A stretch of DNA of 64,000 nucleotides from Mycolicibacterium peregrinum (GCF_001665785.1 NZ_LZSO01000031.1:62001-126000); one strand, 5' to 3'. Counted from the first letter of the stretch, positions 1-9,577 are shown. Numbers and translations: made by a program. Notes: generated from the sequence alone by a model not told the origin.

Positions 1-1164
1 GCAGGCGGACGCGTCGTCGAATTCTTCACCACCCAACCCGTCCGGGTTTCGGCGCTGCTGCGGCTGCCGCTGATCGGTCTGATCGTGGTGCTGGTCTCGG
101 TGTGGGACGTCGACCACTGGCTGCCTGTCCTGTACGCGGTGATCCTGAGCGTCTACGCCGCCGTGGCGGTGCTGTGGCTGGTGGTGGTGTTCCGCGGACC
201 TATGCCGCCGTGGGCCGAATGGGCCTCGACCGCAGTTGACGTACTGGTGCTGGTCGCCTTGTGCGCCGTCTCGGGTGGGGCCACCGCGGCGCTGCTGCCG
301 GTGTTCTTCCTGTTGCCCATATCCGTTGCGTTCCAAGACCGTCCATGGCTGACCGCACTGCTCGGAGGCAGCACCGCAGTGGGATATCTCGCGGTGTGGA
401 TCCTGTATTCCGAGCGTGACGACAACGTCGGCCTGCCCGACATCGTGTACATGCACGTGGGTTTTCTGGCGTGGCTGGCGGTCGCCTCGGCCGCGCTGTC
501 ATTTGTGATGGCGCGCCGCTCGGCGCGGGTACGGACCTTGATGGAGGTCCGGCGCCAGTTGGTGTCGGAATCCACCCGGGCCGACGATCTGCGCAATGCC
601 GAACTGGCCGAGCACCTTCACGACGGGCCACTGCAGACCCTGCTCGCCGCGCGCCTCGACCTCGACGAGATCCGCGAACGCATCCCGGATCCCGGCCTGG
701 ACCGCGTCCATGCCGCAATGCAGGAGACCGCCGTCGGACTGCGCTCCACGGTCACCGCACTGCATCCGCAGGTCCTGGCTCAGCTGGGACTCACCCCGGC
801 GGTGCGGGAACTGCTGCGTCAGTACGAGACTCGGCCCGATATCGCGGTGCGGGCGGATCTGGAGGACGTCGGGCGCCCCGTTGGGCAGGCGCTGCTGTAC
901 CGCGCCGCGCGCGAGCTGCTGGCCAACATCAACAAGCATGCGGGGGCGACCACGATTTCCGTCGGCCTCTACCGTTCGGGGGAGCGTGTCGTGCTGACCG
1001 TGGCGGACAACGGCAAGGGATTCGACCCGGCGATACTGCCTCAGTCCGTCGCCGAGGGACACATCGGGCTGGCCTCACTGCAGGTGCGCATCGACGCCAT
1101 GGGCGGCTCGATGGCGATCAGCTCGGAGCCCGGGTTCGGCACCCAGGTCCGGGTCACGCTGTAG
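1..1164 (+). CDS. Sensor histidine kinase, NarL/DesK type, 5' end outside window
   Basis: The frame is open from base 1, so the true start lies upstream. The visible protein begins with several hydrophobic segments (to about base 530), read as a multi-pass membrane sensor. A HisKA_3 phosphoacceptor follows (ELAEHLHDGPLQ, His codon 619-621), then a HATPase_c domain with an N box (ELLANINKHAG), G1 box (DNGKGFD) and G2 box (GLASLQVR). The family autophosphorylates on His and passes phosphate to a LuxR/NarL-type response regulator, whose gene would be expected to the left of the window. The gene ends 6 bp from the convergent LCP gene. Signal and targets cannot be told from sequence. Confidence 0.88.
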   Translation, partial: AGGRVVEFFTTQPVRVSALLRLPLIGLIVVLVSVWDVDHWLPVLYAVILSVYAAVAVLWLVVVFRGPMPPWAEWASTAVDVLVLVALCAVSGGATAALLPVFFLLPISVAFQDRPWLTALLGGSTAVGYLAVWILYSERDDNVGLPDIVYMHVGFLAWLAVASAALSFVMARRSARVRTLMEVRRQLVSESTRADDLRNAELAEHLHDGPLQTLLAARLDLDEIRERIPDPGLDRVHAAMQETAVGLRSTVTALHPQVLAQLGLTPAVRELLRQYETRPDIAVRADLEDVGRPVGQALLYRAARELLANINKHAGATTISVGLYRSGERVVLTVADNGKGFDPAILPQSVAEGHIGLASLQVRIDAMGGSMAISSEPGFGTQVRVTL

Positions 1165-1170
1165 CCGCGG

Positions 1171-2778
1171 CTATTTCACGCAGGGGATGCCGGAGACCTT
1201 CATCTGGCTCAGGTCGGTGGGGGCCGGGGTGTAGGTACCGGTCGCGGTGGCGGCCACCGTCGTCACCGGGGTGCTTGGCGTGGTCTCCTCGGTCGTCGCG
1301 CTGGTCGAGTCCCAGGTGGAGTCCGCCCCGGACTCCGATGTCGCATCGCTCGTCAGGTATTCATCGCCGGGGAAATCGGTCCCCAGCGTCAGCTGAACGG
1401 TGCCGGCCACCACTTCGGACGACGGGTTCGCGATGACGCCGAGCTCGTCGGCCAACGATTGGGCGGCGGCCTCGGCGCCGGTCCCGTATTCGATCGTGGT
1501 GGTGGCGGCCAATGACTCACCGTCGCCGATCTGCCCCTCGGTGAATCCATGTGCGCCGAAAGTCGTTTCGAGCTGGGCGGCCAGTCCGCTGTACGTGGAC
1601 GCGTTGACCACATCGAGCACGGCGCCGTGGCCGTTGAGCGTCTGAGCCTTGCTGGTGGGCGTCGACGACGACGCGGTGTCGTCTTTCGAGACGAGATCGT
1701 GCACGATCTTGCGGATCGTCGGCACGTCGACGAGGTTGATGTCCTCGCCGTAGGAGTTCTGGCTGAACTCCTTGATCGGCAGGGTGTAGAGCGTCGGTGG
1801 TTTGTCGGTCAGCGCGGAGGCGCGCCGCGCGAAACTGGCCAGGTCGAATCCGGCGTCCAGCGCGACGTTCTGCTTCACCACGCCCAGGAGGTTGCGCAGT
1901 CCGGTTGGGCTGTTCAGCGTTCCGCTGTGGCCCAGCGCCGATACCAGTGCGGCGATGAAGGCCTGTTGACGACGGGTGCGGTCGAGGTCGGTGAAGTTCT
2001 CGTCATTGACATCGCGACGCTGACGCACGAAGGCCATCGCCTGGGCCGCGTTGATCTCCTGGACGCCCTGGCGGAAGTCGGCCCCGGAGTATGGATCCGA
2101 GGTGTCGGCGTTGAGGCAGACGGTGATCGGTGACACGGCCTTGGCGATCTCGAAGAATGCGCCGAGGGTGACCTCGACAAAATGGTCGATCGGGATGCCG
2201 AGCAGGTTGCGGACCGTCGCGATCTCTGCCTTGCGGCCCGCCTCACGGGCCTGCTGCTCATTCGCCGACGGGTTCTCGGAGTCCGCCTCCAGCGATTCCA
2301 TCTCACGCTGATAGGCCCAACCGTAGGCCTGTTTGACCTTGCCCTTGCACGGCGACACGTCACACCCGGCCAAGTCCACATAGTCGTCGCGGGGAATGGA
2401 GAACGCGGTGGCCGGGCCGCCGTCACCGGGCAGGTGCACCACGATCAGCACGTTGGCGTTATAGCCGCCGACGGTCTCATCGCCGGCGTGCAGGGCCTGG
2501 TAGACATCCTCGGGCAGCGGGTTGCCGTGCTGATCCAGCCGGCTGTCCAGCCCCATGATCAGGATGTTCTCGGTGTCGCCGGCCGACATCGGCCCACCGT
2601 CGAGCGCGTTGGAGGTGGTGATGCCGTCCAGAGCCCCGTGGTAGGTCACCCAGCCCGCACCGGTACCGGCCAGCACGGATGCCGCAACCAGGCCGACTGC
2701 GGCGCGGCGGGCGGCCCGTACGCCCCGCCGCGGCATACGGTGCCGGGGGACGCTGGCGGCGTGGGCAGGTGTGTTCAT
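1171..2778 (-). CDS. LytR-CpsA-Psr (LCP) family cell-wall ligase
   Basis: A 535-residue protein with a basic N-terminus, one membrane anchor (about residues 26-48) and an extracytoplasmic LCP domain. Visible LCP signatures are NILIMGLDSR, SIPRDDYVDL and the arginine-rich DRTRRQQAF. A LytR_C domain follows at about residues 390-480 (LDVVNASTYSGLA), then a Ser/Thr/Pro-rich tail. Family members move polyprenyl-phosphate-linked glycopolymers onto peptidoglycan; in mycobacteria Lcp1 joins arabinogalactan to peptidoglycan. Which paralogue this is was not settled. The ATG has a GGCAGGG-like ribosome site. It is divergent from the following hydrolase across about 90 bp. Confidence 0.9.
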   Translation of the reverse strand: MNTPAHAASVPRHRMPRRGVRAARRAAVGLVAASVLAGTGAGWVTYHGALDGITTSNALDGGPMSAGDTENILIMGLDSRLDQHGNPLPEDVYQALHAGDETVGGYNANVLIVVHLPGDGGPATAFSIPRDDYVDLAGCDVSPCKGKVKQAYGWAYQREMESLEADSENPSANEQQAREAGRKAEIATVRNLLGIPIDHFVEVTLGAFFEIAKAVSPITVCLNADTSDPYSGADFRQGVQEINAAQAMAFVRQRRDVNDENFTDLDRTRRQQAFIAALVSALGHSGTLNSPTGLRNLLGVVKQNVALDAGFDLASFARRASALTDKPPTLYTLPIKEFSQNSYGEDINLVDVPTIRKIVHDLVSKDDTASSSTPTSKAQTLNGHGAVLDVVNASTYSGLAAQLETTFGAHGFTEGQIGDGESLAATTTIEYGTGAEAAAQSLADELGVIANPSSEVVAGTVQLTLGTDFPGDEYLTSDATSESGADSTWDSTSATTEETTPSTPVTTVAATATGTYTPAPTDLSQMKVSGIPCVK

Positions 2779-2869
2779 TGCCCTGCCATTATGGGGCCGT
2801 TCGCTGAGACTCGTTCCACCGGGGAAAATTGCTGGTCAATGCCGTCGTCTTGGCATTAGCGTGCGCAGG

Positions 2870-3784
2870 ATGAAATTGCGCATCGCCGTCGCCGTGCTGC
2901 TGTTGGCCGTGGTGGCTTTGCTGCTGAATGAACTGGTGGCGACCAAGGAGCACCATCGGGCCGAGCCGTTCGGGGGCGGACACGTGCTGGAACTGGACGG
3001 TCCCGACCTCAACGTGCGTGAGTACGGGCCGTCGGGGGAGCGTGCGGTGGTGTTGCTGCACGGGTACTCGGCCTCCATGGAGTGGTGGGAGAAGGTGGCC
3101 CCGCAGCTGGCCCGCGACCAGCGGGTGATCGCGATCGATCTGGTCGGGCACGGCGGCTCGGAGGCGCCCGCCGCCGGCGCCGCGTACCGCTCGGATGCGC
3201 AGGCCACGGCGGTGCGCAACGCGCTCGTGGCACTCGGCGTGCGTCACGCGGTGCTGATCGGGCATTCGATGGGCGGAGCGGTCTCGGCCGAACTGGCCCG
3301 GCAGTATCCCGACCTGGTGGAACGGGTCGTGGTCTCGGACACCCCGGGCGCAGACGATCTGGTCAGCATGCCGCTGCTCGGAAAAATGGTGTGCTGGCCG
3401 GTGATCGGGCCGGCGATGGATCTTGTCCGCGGCGTCGACGCGATCAGCGAGAGTTCACTGCAGACCGGGTTCGCCGCCGACTATCCGGTGCCCGAGTACG
3501 CGCACCGTTCGTTGGAGCGCCTCACCTACACCGGGCTGTGCGATTCCACCGAAGGCCCGCACCCGACCGTGGAAACACTTACCGCACTGCATAAGCCGGT
3601 GCTGGTGCTGTGGGGCGACGAGGATGTGCTGACGCCGACGGCGCCCAATGTGGAGCGTTACACGGCGGCCGGGCTGGCGCCCGTGGTGATCAAAGACTCC
3701 GGGCACACTCCGATGGTCGAGCAGCCCGATCAGTTCCTGGCGGCGGTGACGCCGTTCGTCAAGACCCCAGCCCCCGCGAGATGA
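2870..3784 (+). CDS. Membrane-anchored alpha/beta hydrolase
   Basis: About 304 residues. I chose the ATG at 2870; an in-frame GTG at 2861 is possible, and longer starts would run into the divergent LCP promoter. Residues 2-20 form a hydrophobic signal anchor. The fold follows: oxyanion region LLHGYSAS, nucleophile elbow GHSMGG (Ser), acid in WGDEDVLTP and catalytic His in DSGHTPMVEQP. All triad residues are present, so the enzyme should be active, probably an esterase/lipase or epoxide-hydrolase-like enzyme in the envelope. Its 3' end overlaps the convergent acyl-CoA dehydrogenase gene by 26 bp. The substrate is unknown. Confidence 0.82.
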   Translation: MKLRIAVAVLLLAVVALLLNELVATKEHHRAEPFGGGHVLELDGPDLNVREYGPSGERAVVLLHGYSASMEWWEKVAPQLARDQRVIAIDLVGHGGSEAPAAGAAYRSDAQATAVRNALVALGVRHAVLIGHSMGGAVSAELARQYPDLVERVVVSDTPGADDLVSMPLLGKMVCWPVIGPAMDLVRGVDAISESSLQTGFAADYPVPEYAHRSLERLTYTGLCDSTEGPHPTVETLTALHKPVLVLWGDEDVLTPTAPNVERYTAAGLAPVVIKDSGHTPMVEQPDQFLAAVTPFVKTPAPAR

Positions 3785-4898
3785 CCAGGCGCTGAATCTG
3801 ATTGGTGCCCTCGAAGATCTGGGTGATCTTGGCTTCCCGCATGAACCGTTCGACCCGGAAGTCGCGGGTGTAGCCGACGCCGCCGAACACCTGCACGGCG
3901 TCGGTGGTGACCTTCATCGCCGCGTCGGTGGCGATCAGCTTGGCGACGCTGGCCTGGGTCGAGTAGGGCAGGCCGAGGTCGCGACGGCGCGCGGCGTCCA
4001 GGTAGGTGGCGCGGGCGCTGACCACCGCGGCGGCCATGTCGGCCAGCAGGAACCCGAGGCCCTGATGGTCGATAATCTTGCGGCCGAACGTGGTTCGCTC
4101 ATTGGCGTACCGGACGGCTTCGTCCAGAGCGGCCTGCGCGATGCCGACCGCGACCGCAGCGATGCCGAGCCGGCCGGAGTCCAACGCGGAGAACGCGATC
4201 GACAGGCCCTGCCCTTCGGTGCCGATCAGCCGGTCCGCATCGAGGCGGGCGTTGTCGTAGAACGCCGAGGTGGTCGGGACCGCATGCAGGCCCATCTTCT
4301 CCTCGGGTTTCCCGAAGCTCAGGCCCTCGAGATCACCCGGTACCAGGAAGCACGAGATGCCCTTGGAGCCCTCCCCGGTACGCGCGAACAAGGTGTAGAA
4401 ATCGGCCTTTCCGCCGTGGGTGATCCACGCCTTCGAGCCGTTGAGGACGTAGTTGTCGCCGTCGCGGGTGGCCTTGCAGCTCAGCGCGGCAGCATCCGAG
4501 CCGGCCTGGGGTTCGGACAAGCTGTAGGCACCGATCTGGTCACCGGCGAGCATGCCTGGCAGCCAGCGCTGCTTCTGCTCCTCGGCGCCGTAGGCCAGCA
4601 ACGGGTGCGACGAGAGGCTGTGCACGCTGACCGCGACGCCGATCGCGGCCCAACGGGCGGCGATCTCCTCGAGAACCTGCAGGTAGACATCATAGGGCTG
4701 CCCGCCGCCACCCCACTGTTCGGGCTGGGGCAGGCTCAGCAGCCCCGCAGCGCCGAGCTGGGCCATGACCCCTTCGGGGTACTTCTCGTCGCGTTCGTAC
4801 TCGTCGACGATCGGGTCCAGGACCTTGTCGGCGACATCGCGCGTCAGCGCGATGAGGTCACGAGCGTCGTCAGAGGGAAGGAGGCGATCAACCGGCAT
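3759..4898 (-). CDS. Acyl-CoA dehydrogenase (FadE type, short-chain class)
   Basis: A 379-residue flavoprotein of typical length for the short/medium-chain class. FAD and substrate motifs are YSLSEPQAGSDA and WITHGG, and the C-terminal IFEGTNQIQR carries the usual catalytic Glu. It should catalyse FAD-dependent alpha,beta-dehydrogenation of acyl-CoA, passing electrons to ETF. It sits where I recall fadE2 in M. tuberculosis (near pntAB), but the protein could equally be a branched-chain acyl-CoA dehydrogenase. It is monocistronic by spacing: 104 bp separate its start from the ROK gene stop. Confidence 0.9.
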   Translation of the reverse strand: MPVDRLLPSDDARDLIALTRDVADKVLDPIVDEYERDEKYPEGVMAQLGAAGLLSLPQPEQWGGGGQPYDVYLQVLEEIAARWAAIGVAVSVHSLSSHPLLAYGAEEQKQRWLPGMLAGDQIGAYSLSEPQAGSDAAALSCKATRDGDNYVLNGSKAWITHGGKADFYTLFARTGEGSKGISCFLVPGDLEGLSFGKPEEKMGLHAVPTTSAFYDNARLDADRLIGTEGQGLSIAFSALDSGRLGIAAVAVGIAQAALDEAVRYANERTTFGRKIIDHQGLGFLLADMAAAVVSARATYLDAARRRDLGLPYSTQASVAKLIATDAAMKVTTDAVQVFGGVGYTRDFRVERFMREAKITQIFEGTNQIQRLVISRGLGS

Positions 4899-5002
4899 AC
4901 TTGCACATCCTAGTTTCTCCGCGGGCAGGTAGAACGGGTGAGGTCACAACCAGCGGCACAATCCGTCGTACGAGGAATGCAACCCGTGTGGACCCGGCCG
5001 CC

Positions 5003-6163
5003 CTACGAAGCCGGGGTGCGCAACAGCCCGGCGATGTCGGGATCGAGCTGCTGCAGCGCGACGATGACCGCCACCCGGTAGTCGCGACCGATGTGTGAGC
5101 GCACGGTGGTGGTGCGGCCACGCCGCTCGGGTGGTCTGATCTCGTCGATACGTGATTCGAGGGCCACGATCAGATCGTCGAACTCGGTGAGGAGGCCCGA
5201 GAGGATCAGGACCTCCGGATCAAAGAGTGCTTCGGTGAGGATCGCGGTGTGCGCGATCCGGTCGATCACATCCCGGATGATCTTCTGGGCGGCCGGATTC
5301 CGACTCGTATCCTGTGCCACGGCGTCGAGGTCGATGTCCTTCAGCGGCACACCTTCGGTCTGCGGGGCGACGGGTTGCATGGCGTGCAGAGACATTTCGG
5401 CGTTGACGCAGCCCGTTCTGCCGCAAAGGCATGGCGCGTCGCTCCCCGCGATCGGCATGTGCCCGATGGCTCCGGCGACTCCGGTCGCGCCGGAATACGG
5501 TCGTCCGCCGACGATCAGCCCGACGTTGACATGGCCGCCGCAATCGAGGAGTAGCGCGGAGCGCACTTCTCGGGCCTCGCCGGCAATCGTTTCGGCAAGT
5601 GTCATGGCCTGCGTCGTGTCCTGCACGGCCGTCGGCACTCCGAGAGCATGTGCGATCGGATTGCCCAGCTCCACTCCGGACCAGCCGAGAGCCTTCGAAT
5701 CGACGACGAATCCCGTTGTGCTGTCGATGAATCCGGGCAGGCAGATGCCCGCTGCGGCGACGGCGCCGACGGCAGGGTCTTCGATCAGCTGTTTGGCGAT
5801 CCGGATGATCGAGCGGATCACGGATGCGGAGGTTCTCCCGGCCGTGGGCGTCTCGTCCTCGTGGGAGATGTTGCCCGTCGCATCGGCGACGACGATGCGC
5901 GCGCGACGTTCGTCGATCCAGATGCCGAGGACCCGACGCGCCTGTGGGTTGCAGCCGAGAAGTTTGCGGGGACGGCCTCGGTAACCCGGGCCCTCGACGC
6001 GGGAATCCAGTTCGACGAGGGTCCCGTCCTCGATCAGCTCACCGACGAGGGTGGTGATCGACGGTCGGCTCAGTCCGAGCCGGTCAGCCAGATCGGCTCG
6101 GGCCAACGGACCTTCGGTCCGCAACAGGTGAACGACACGTTGGCGGTGCAGCAGGTGCAGCAC
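5003..6163 (-). CDS. ROK-family transcriptional regulator
   Basis: 386 residues from the GTG at 6163. An N-terminal winged helix (DLADRLGLSRPSITTLV) is followed by an actin-like ROK domain with the zinc/sugar signature GHMPIAG..CLCGRTGC. ROK repressors (NagC/XylR) bind DNA and respond to sugars or sugar phosphates. The start is uncertain: the best ribosome site (AAGGAGG, reverse strand of 6205-6211) lies 41 bases above this GTG, and the frame stays open back to it, with only CTG codons at the expected distance. The extra residues would extend the HTH in the way other ROK proteins begin. It is divergent from the exported propeller protein and may regulate it. Confidence 0.88.
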   Translation of the reverse strand: MLHLLHRQRVVHLLRTEGPLARADLADRLGLSRPSITTLVGELIEDGTLVELDSRVEGPGYRGRPRKLLGCNPQARRVLGIWIDERRARIVVADATGNISHEDETPTAGRTSASVIRSIIRIAKQLIEDPAVGAVAAAGICLPGFIDSTTGFVVDSKALGWSGVELGNPIAHALGVPTAVQDTTQAMTLAETIAGEAREVRSALLLDCGGHVNVGLIVGGRPYSGATGVAGAIGHMPIAGSDAPCLCGRTGCVNAEMSLHAMQPVAPQTEGVPLKDIDLDAVAQDTSRNPAAQKIIRDVIDRIAHTAILTEALFDPEVLILSGLLTEFDDLIVALESRIDEIRPPERRGRTTTVRSHIGRDYRVAVIVALQQLDPDIAGLLRTPAS

Positions 6164-6286
6164 CTGCGCTTCCTGACGCGTCGATTCTGACCGTTTCAGC
6201 AGAACCTCCTTGACGGTCTCAACAATATGCTGCTATTAAGTTCGTCACAGAAATTAAATAGGCATCTAGGGCATCGGAGCCACGCC

Positions 6287-9097
6287 ATGACCGCTAGTAA
6301 TCCCCTCGTCAACCCCCTGTTCGCCGGGTCCTCGTCGAGCGCGCCGGCGCGGGCAACCGCGTCTCGGACAACAACCCAAACTACCGCGAGGATCGGCGCG
6401 TACAGCAGCGTCGTGGTGGCGGGATGGCTGGTCGCTGCGGTAGCCAGTGGTTATGGCGTCGCCGCGGCCGACACGACCGGCTCGTCCTCTTCGGACTCGT
6501 CCACGTCCAGTTCGACAGGCCCGTCGCAATCGGGAGAGGGTGCGACCGCGTCGCCGGCGACGCCGACCGCCGGGGCGGGCTCGGGTGGTGCGACCAAGAC
6601 CGGACCCGCCGTCGGCAAGACCTGGGTCAATAAGCCCACCAAGCCGAAGCGGGCAGGCAAGACATCGTCGACCAAGGAATTGGCTCCTGGCGTGACGGTC
6701 AGCAGCAGCGGCGGAGCGCAGAACGCCGAACCCGACGTCAGCGTCAAAGAAACTGGGACACAAACGGATACCAAGCCGACCGCGATCTCCGAGGCGATCG
6801 ACGCGCCCTTGAAGGCCCTGACGTCGATACCTGAAAAGGTTCGGTCGACGGTGCTGGACCTGACCGACGGCAAGGGCAAGCCGGCTCTGTCGTTGCCGGA
6901 GCTGCCCACGCCGGCCGCTGCGTCCCCGCGTACCTCGGATACCGCGCAGTCCCCGGGGCCATTGAGCCCGGTGAACTTCACTGACACCGTCAAGCGGTCC
7001 GTCGAGCGGGTCGAACTGGTGACCGGCACGATCACTGAGAAGGTTTCCGAGCAGCTCAGCGAGAAGCTCACAGCGCCCAAGCCGGCAGCGAGCGGGTACC
7101 AGACCAAGTCGCTGGCGGTGTCGAGCGCAGCGAATGCGCAGATCGCCACGGCTGCGGTGGCGCCGAGGAGTCAGGTGGCCACCCCCACCGATCCGGCCGG
7201 GGTGCTCAACGGGATTGTGACGAATCTGCTCAATCCGTTCCTGGCGCCGTCTCCGGATTCTCCGGAGCCGTTCACCCCGATGGCGTGGGCGGTGTTGGGC
7301 TGGGTGCGTCGGAATCTGTTCAATCAGGCACCGGTGGTGAGCAATCCGACGACGACGGTGCAGACAGGGCAGACGGTCACCGGAAACATCGGTGTGACCG
7401 ATGCCGAGGATGACGCATTGACGTACACGGTGACGAAGGCCCCCGAGCATGGCACGCTGACCATCGATCAGAAGACCGGCGAGTTCACCTACACCCCCGA
7501 TGACATCAACTACGATGCGGCACAGACCGATTCGTTCACAGTGTCGGTAACCGACGGGAACAGGATCAACCTGCTGGCCCTGTTCAAGCCGCGCACCGCG
7601 CAGAACGACATCGACCTCACGGTGCTCAACCCCACGGTCGAACGGGTGATCCTGAACCTCCCTGACGGCATCAAGAACCCGAACACTCCGCGGTTCTCGG
7701 AAGACGGCCAGTCCATCTACTTCGGCGCGACACCGGCAGAAGGAGGCCGCCAGGAGATCTACCGGATCAGCGTCGACGGCTCGACAGTCGAGTGCATCAC
7801 CTGCGGTGTTTCCACCGAAGTCACCGCCGGGCTGTCGAGAGTCGTTCCCTTCCAGGATGGTTCGGGCCGCCTCATGATCCAGGTCACGACGAGCCCCAAC
7901 TCCTACGTCGTCTATGAGGAGACCGCCGAAGGTAAGCAACTGGTGCCGGTCATCACCCCGCCGGCGGGGGCGCGTGTTCTCGATCCGCAGCGCGAGATGC
8001 GGATCTCGCCCGACGGGACACACGTGCTGTTCAGCCAGATCCAGATGACCCCGCAAGGTCTCATCACCGCCGTACCGATCGTCGGCAGGCTGGAGCGTAC
8101 CGCCGCCGGCTACGAGATCGCCGACGCCCGTGTGGTTTACCCGGTCGGCGAGGGCAAGCAGTGGACTCCTGACGGCAAGGGCGTGATCATCCTCGGTGGG
8201 CGGTATGAGGCCGGGAACGTCGACGACATCGTCGTCGACCTCGAGACGGGCGAGGTCACCCGGCTGACCGGCAACCTCGATTACGACGAGGACATCGACA
8301 TGTCCCCGAATGGGCAATGGATCGCGGTCGGCAGCACGCGCGGTTATGACGCCCTGACACCGATGTCGCGGATCGTGCGGCCGGCGTTCCTGCCGGCGGA
8401 CATCCAAGGGGCGGTGTACGAGAAGTACCGGGGAACCGGGGACGCCACCAATATCACGAACCAGGAATGGGTCATCGCAATCGAGGATGACCTCAAGGGC
8501 GAGAACGGGATTCCGGTGTTTGTCGACGGCGACGGGTACACCGCCCGGAGCATGGCGAGTTGGAACAACACCGGAGATGCGGTGGCGTTCTGGGAAGCCA
8601 GCGGGGCTGATGCGACAGACACCCGGCTGGTGATCGCCAAGCTGAACTACACCACCAGCGTCGGCCCCGTGGCGGGTGATCGCACCACCCCGGATCCGAC
8701 GTGGGCTCCCGAACTCAAGACGTACGTGCCCAGCACGGCACCGTTGCCGCCCACGGGAACGTATGCCGGTGCCGGCGGCGGCACCGCAGTGGTCACCGAG
8801 GTCAGCGATCCGACGACGGGTCACATCGTCCGCACCGTCACGTACACCGATTACGTCAACGAGCAGGGGATGATCCTCAACGGCACCGAGTCAACCGACA
8901 CCACAGCCAGCCAGTCGTCCATCCGCTACCTCGCTGACATCACGGTGACAGGCGAACACACCGGCTACCTCAAGGCGGACGCCACCATCAACAAGCTCCA
9001 GCGAACGATGACCGGCCACATCACCTCTGACCTCGACGGTGACGTGAAGAGTGTCAACGATCAGGACAGGATCGACGACGACAGGGCAAACATGTAG
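6287..9097 (+). CDS. Large exported protein: cadherin/VCBS-like repeat plus TolB-like beta-propeller
   Basis: 936 residues from the ATG at 6287. An export-type hydrophobic stretch ending GYGVAAADT lies near residues 40-62. A low-complexity Ser/Thr/Gly/Pro region follows (to about 330), then a cadherin/VCBS-like domain at about 348-455 (DAEDDALTYTV, GEFTYTPDDINYD). A WD40/TolB-like propeller runs from about 463 to 790 with recurring RFSEDGQSIYFG, RISPDGTHVLFS and DMSPNGQWIAVG units. The C-terminal domain (about 820-936) I do not recognise. It is predicted to act outside the cytoplasmic membrane in binding or adhesion; no enzyme motif was seen. It is divergent from the ROK regulator, with an AT-rich gap of 123 bp. 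Confidence 0.8.
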   Translation: MTASNPLVNPLFAGSSSSAPARATASRTTTQTTARIGAYSSVVVAGWLVAAVASGYGVAAADTTGSSSSDSSTSSSTGPSQSGEGATASPATPTAGAGSGGATKTGPAVGKTWVNKPTKPKRAGKTSSTKELAPGVTVSSSGGAQNAEPDVSVKETGTQTDTKPTAISEAIDAPLKALTSIPEKVRSTVLDLTDGKGKPALSLPELPTPAAASPRTSDTAQSPGPLSPVNFTDTVKRSVERVELVTGTITEKVSEQLSEKLTAPKPAASGYQTKSLAVSSAANAQIATAAVAPRSQVATPTDPAGVLNGIVTNLLNPFLAPSPDSPEPFTPMAWAVLGWVRRNLFNQAPVVSNPTTTVQTGQTVTGNIGVTDAEDDALTYTVTKAPEHGTLTIDQKTGEFTYTPDDINYDAAQTDSFTVSVTDGNRINLLALFKPRTAQNDIDLTVLNPTVERVILNLPDGIKNPNTPRFSEDGQSIYFGATPAEGGRQEIYRISVDGSTVECITCGVSTEVTAGLSRVVPFQDGSGRLMIQVTTSPNSYVVYEETAEGKQLVPVITPPAGARVLDPQREMRISPDGTHVLFSQIQMTPQGLITAVPIVGRLERTAAGYEIADARVVYPVGEGKQWTPDGKGVIILGGRYEAGNVDDIVVDLETGEVTRLTGNLDYDEDIDMSPNGQWIAVGSTRGYDALTPMSRIVRPAFLPADIQGAVYEKYRGTGDATNITNQEWVIAIEDDLKGENGIPVFVDGDGYTARSMASWNNTGDAVAFWEASGADATDTRLVIAKLNYTTSVGPVAGDRTTPDPTWAPELKTYVPSTAPLPPTGTYAGAGGGTAVVTEVSDPTTGHIVRTVTYTDYVNEQGMILNGTESTDTTASQSSIRYLADITVTGEHTGYLKADATINKLQRTMTGHITSDLDGDVKSVNDQDRIDDDRANM

Positions 9098-9116
9098 TCC
9101 TCGAACAGTTTGGCGT

Positions 9117-9500
9117 TCAAGGGAACCGGGCGATGATCTGGACCTCGACCAGCGCACCCGGCATCGCCAACTCGGTGACGCCCACCGCCGTCCAGGCCGG
9201 GTACGGCGCGGCCACGAACTCGTCCTTCACCTCACCGAAAACCTGCACATGTTGCTGCAGGCCGACGTGGTAGCTGGTGATGTCGACGACATCGGCGAAG
9301 GTCAGCCCGGCCTCCGCCAACAGACCCTGCAGGTTCGAGAAGGCCTGGGTGAACTGGGCCCGTGGATCCTCCGGAACGGACATGTCGGAGCGCATCCCGA
9401 TCATCCCCGAGCAGCGCAGGTGATCGCCGTCGATCACTGCCGGCGAGAAGTGGTGCGCGTCGTGCAAGGGTTGCATCCATTGCGGAACAACGATTTTCAT
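9117..9500 (-). CDS. RidA/YjgF/Rid-family protein
   Basis: 127 residues from the ATG at 9500, which has a GGAAGG ribosome site. The small fold is recognised from the segments HHFSPAVIDGDHLRCSG, RAQFTQAFSNLQGLLAEAG, VVDITSYHV and the C-terminal MPGALVEVQIIAR. Canonical RidA deaminates reactive enamines/imines using an Arg in the last third; here the usual R-x-A-V segment reads AMPGALVEVQ, so this may be another Rid subgroup rather than a true 2-aminoacrylate deaminase. It lies downstream of pntB on the same strand but is separated by a strong terminator. It is convergent with the propeller gene, 19 bp apart. Confidence 0.82.
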   Translation of the reverse strand: MKIVVPQWMQPLHDAHHFSPAVIDGDHLRCSGMIGMRSDMSVPEDPRAQFTQAFSNLQGLLAEAGLTFADVVDITSYHVGLQQHVQVFGEVKDEFVAAPYPAWTAVGVTELAMPGALVEVQIIARFP

Positions 9501-9523
9501 GGGCACCTTCCAGTGAAGAAAAC

Positions 9524-9563
9524 GCGAAAGCCCCTTATTTCCAAGGAAATAAGGGGCTTTCGC
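9524..9563 (-). terminator. Intrinsic terminator after the pnt genes
   Basis: A perfect 19-bp inverted repeat (9524-9542 with 9545-9563, formal loop AA) lies 14 bases beyond the pntB stop. On the minus strand the stem is followed by GTTTTC, a short T run, as expected for a Rho-independent terminator of the pntA-pntB transcript. It also separates that operon from the RidA-type gene. Confidence 0.8.
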
Positions 9564-9577
9564 ACTATCTGAGGGAA

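Noticed and set aside
6215..6245. ROK operator at the AATA/TATT repeat in the divergent promoter
   Set aside because: Only 4 bp of symmetry; not above what an AT-rich stretch gives by chance.
6266..8824. 852-residue minus-strand frame opposite the exported propeller gene
   Set aside because: Arg/Gly-rich composition typical of antisense frames; the plus-strand frame has signal peptide and repeats.
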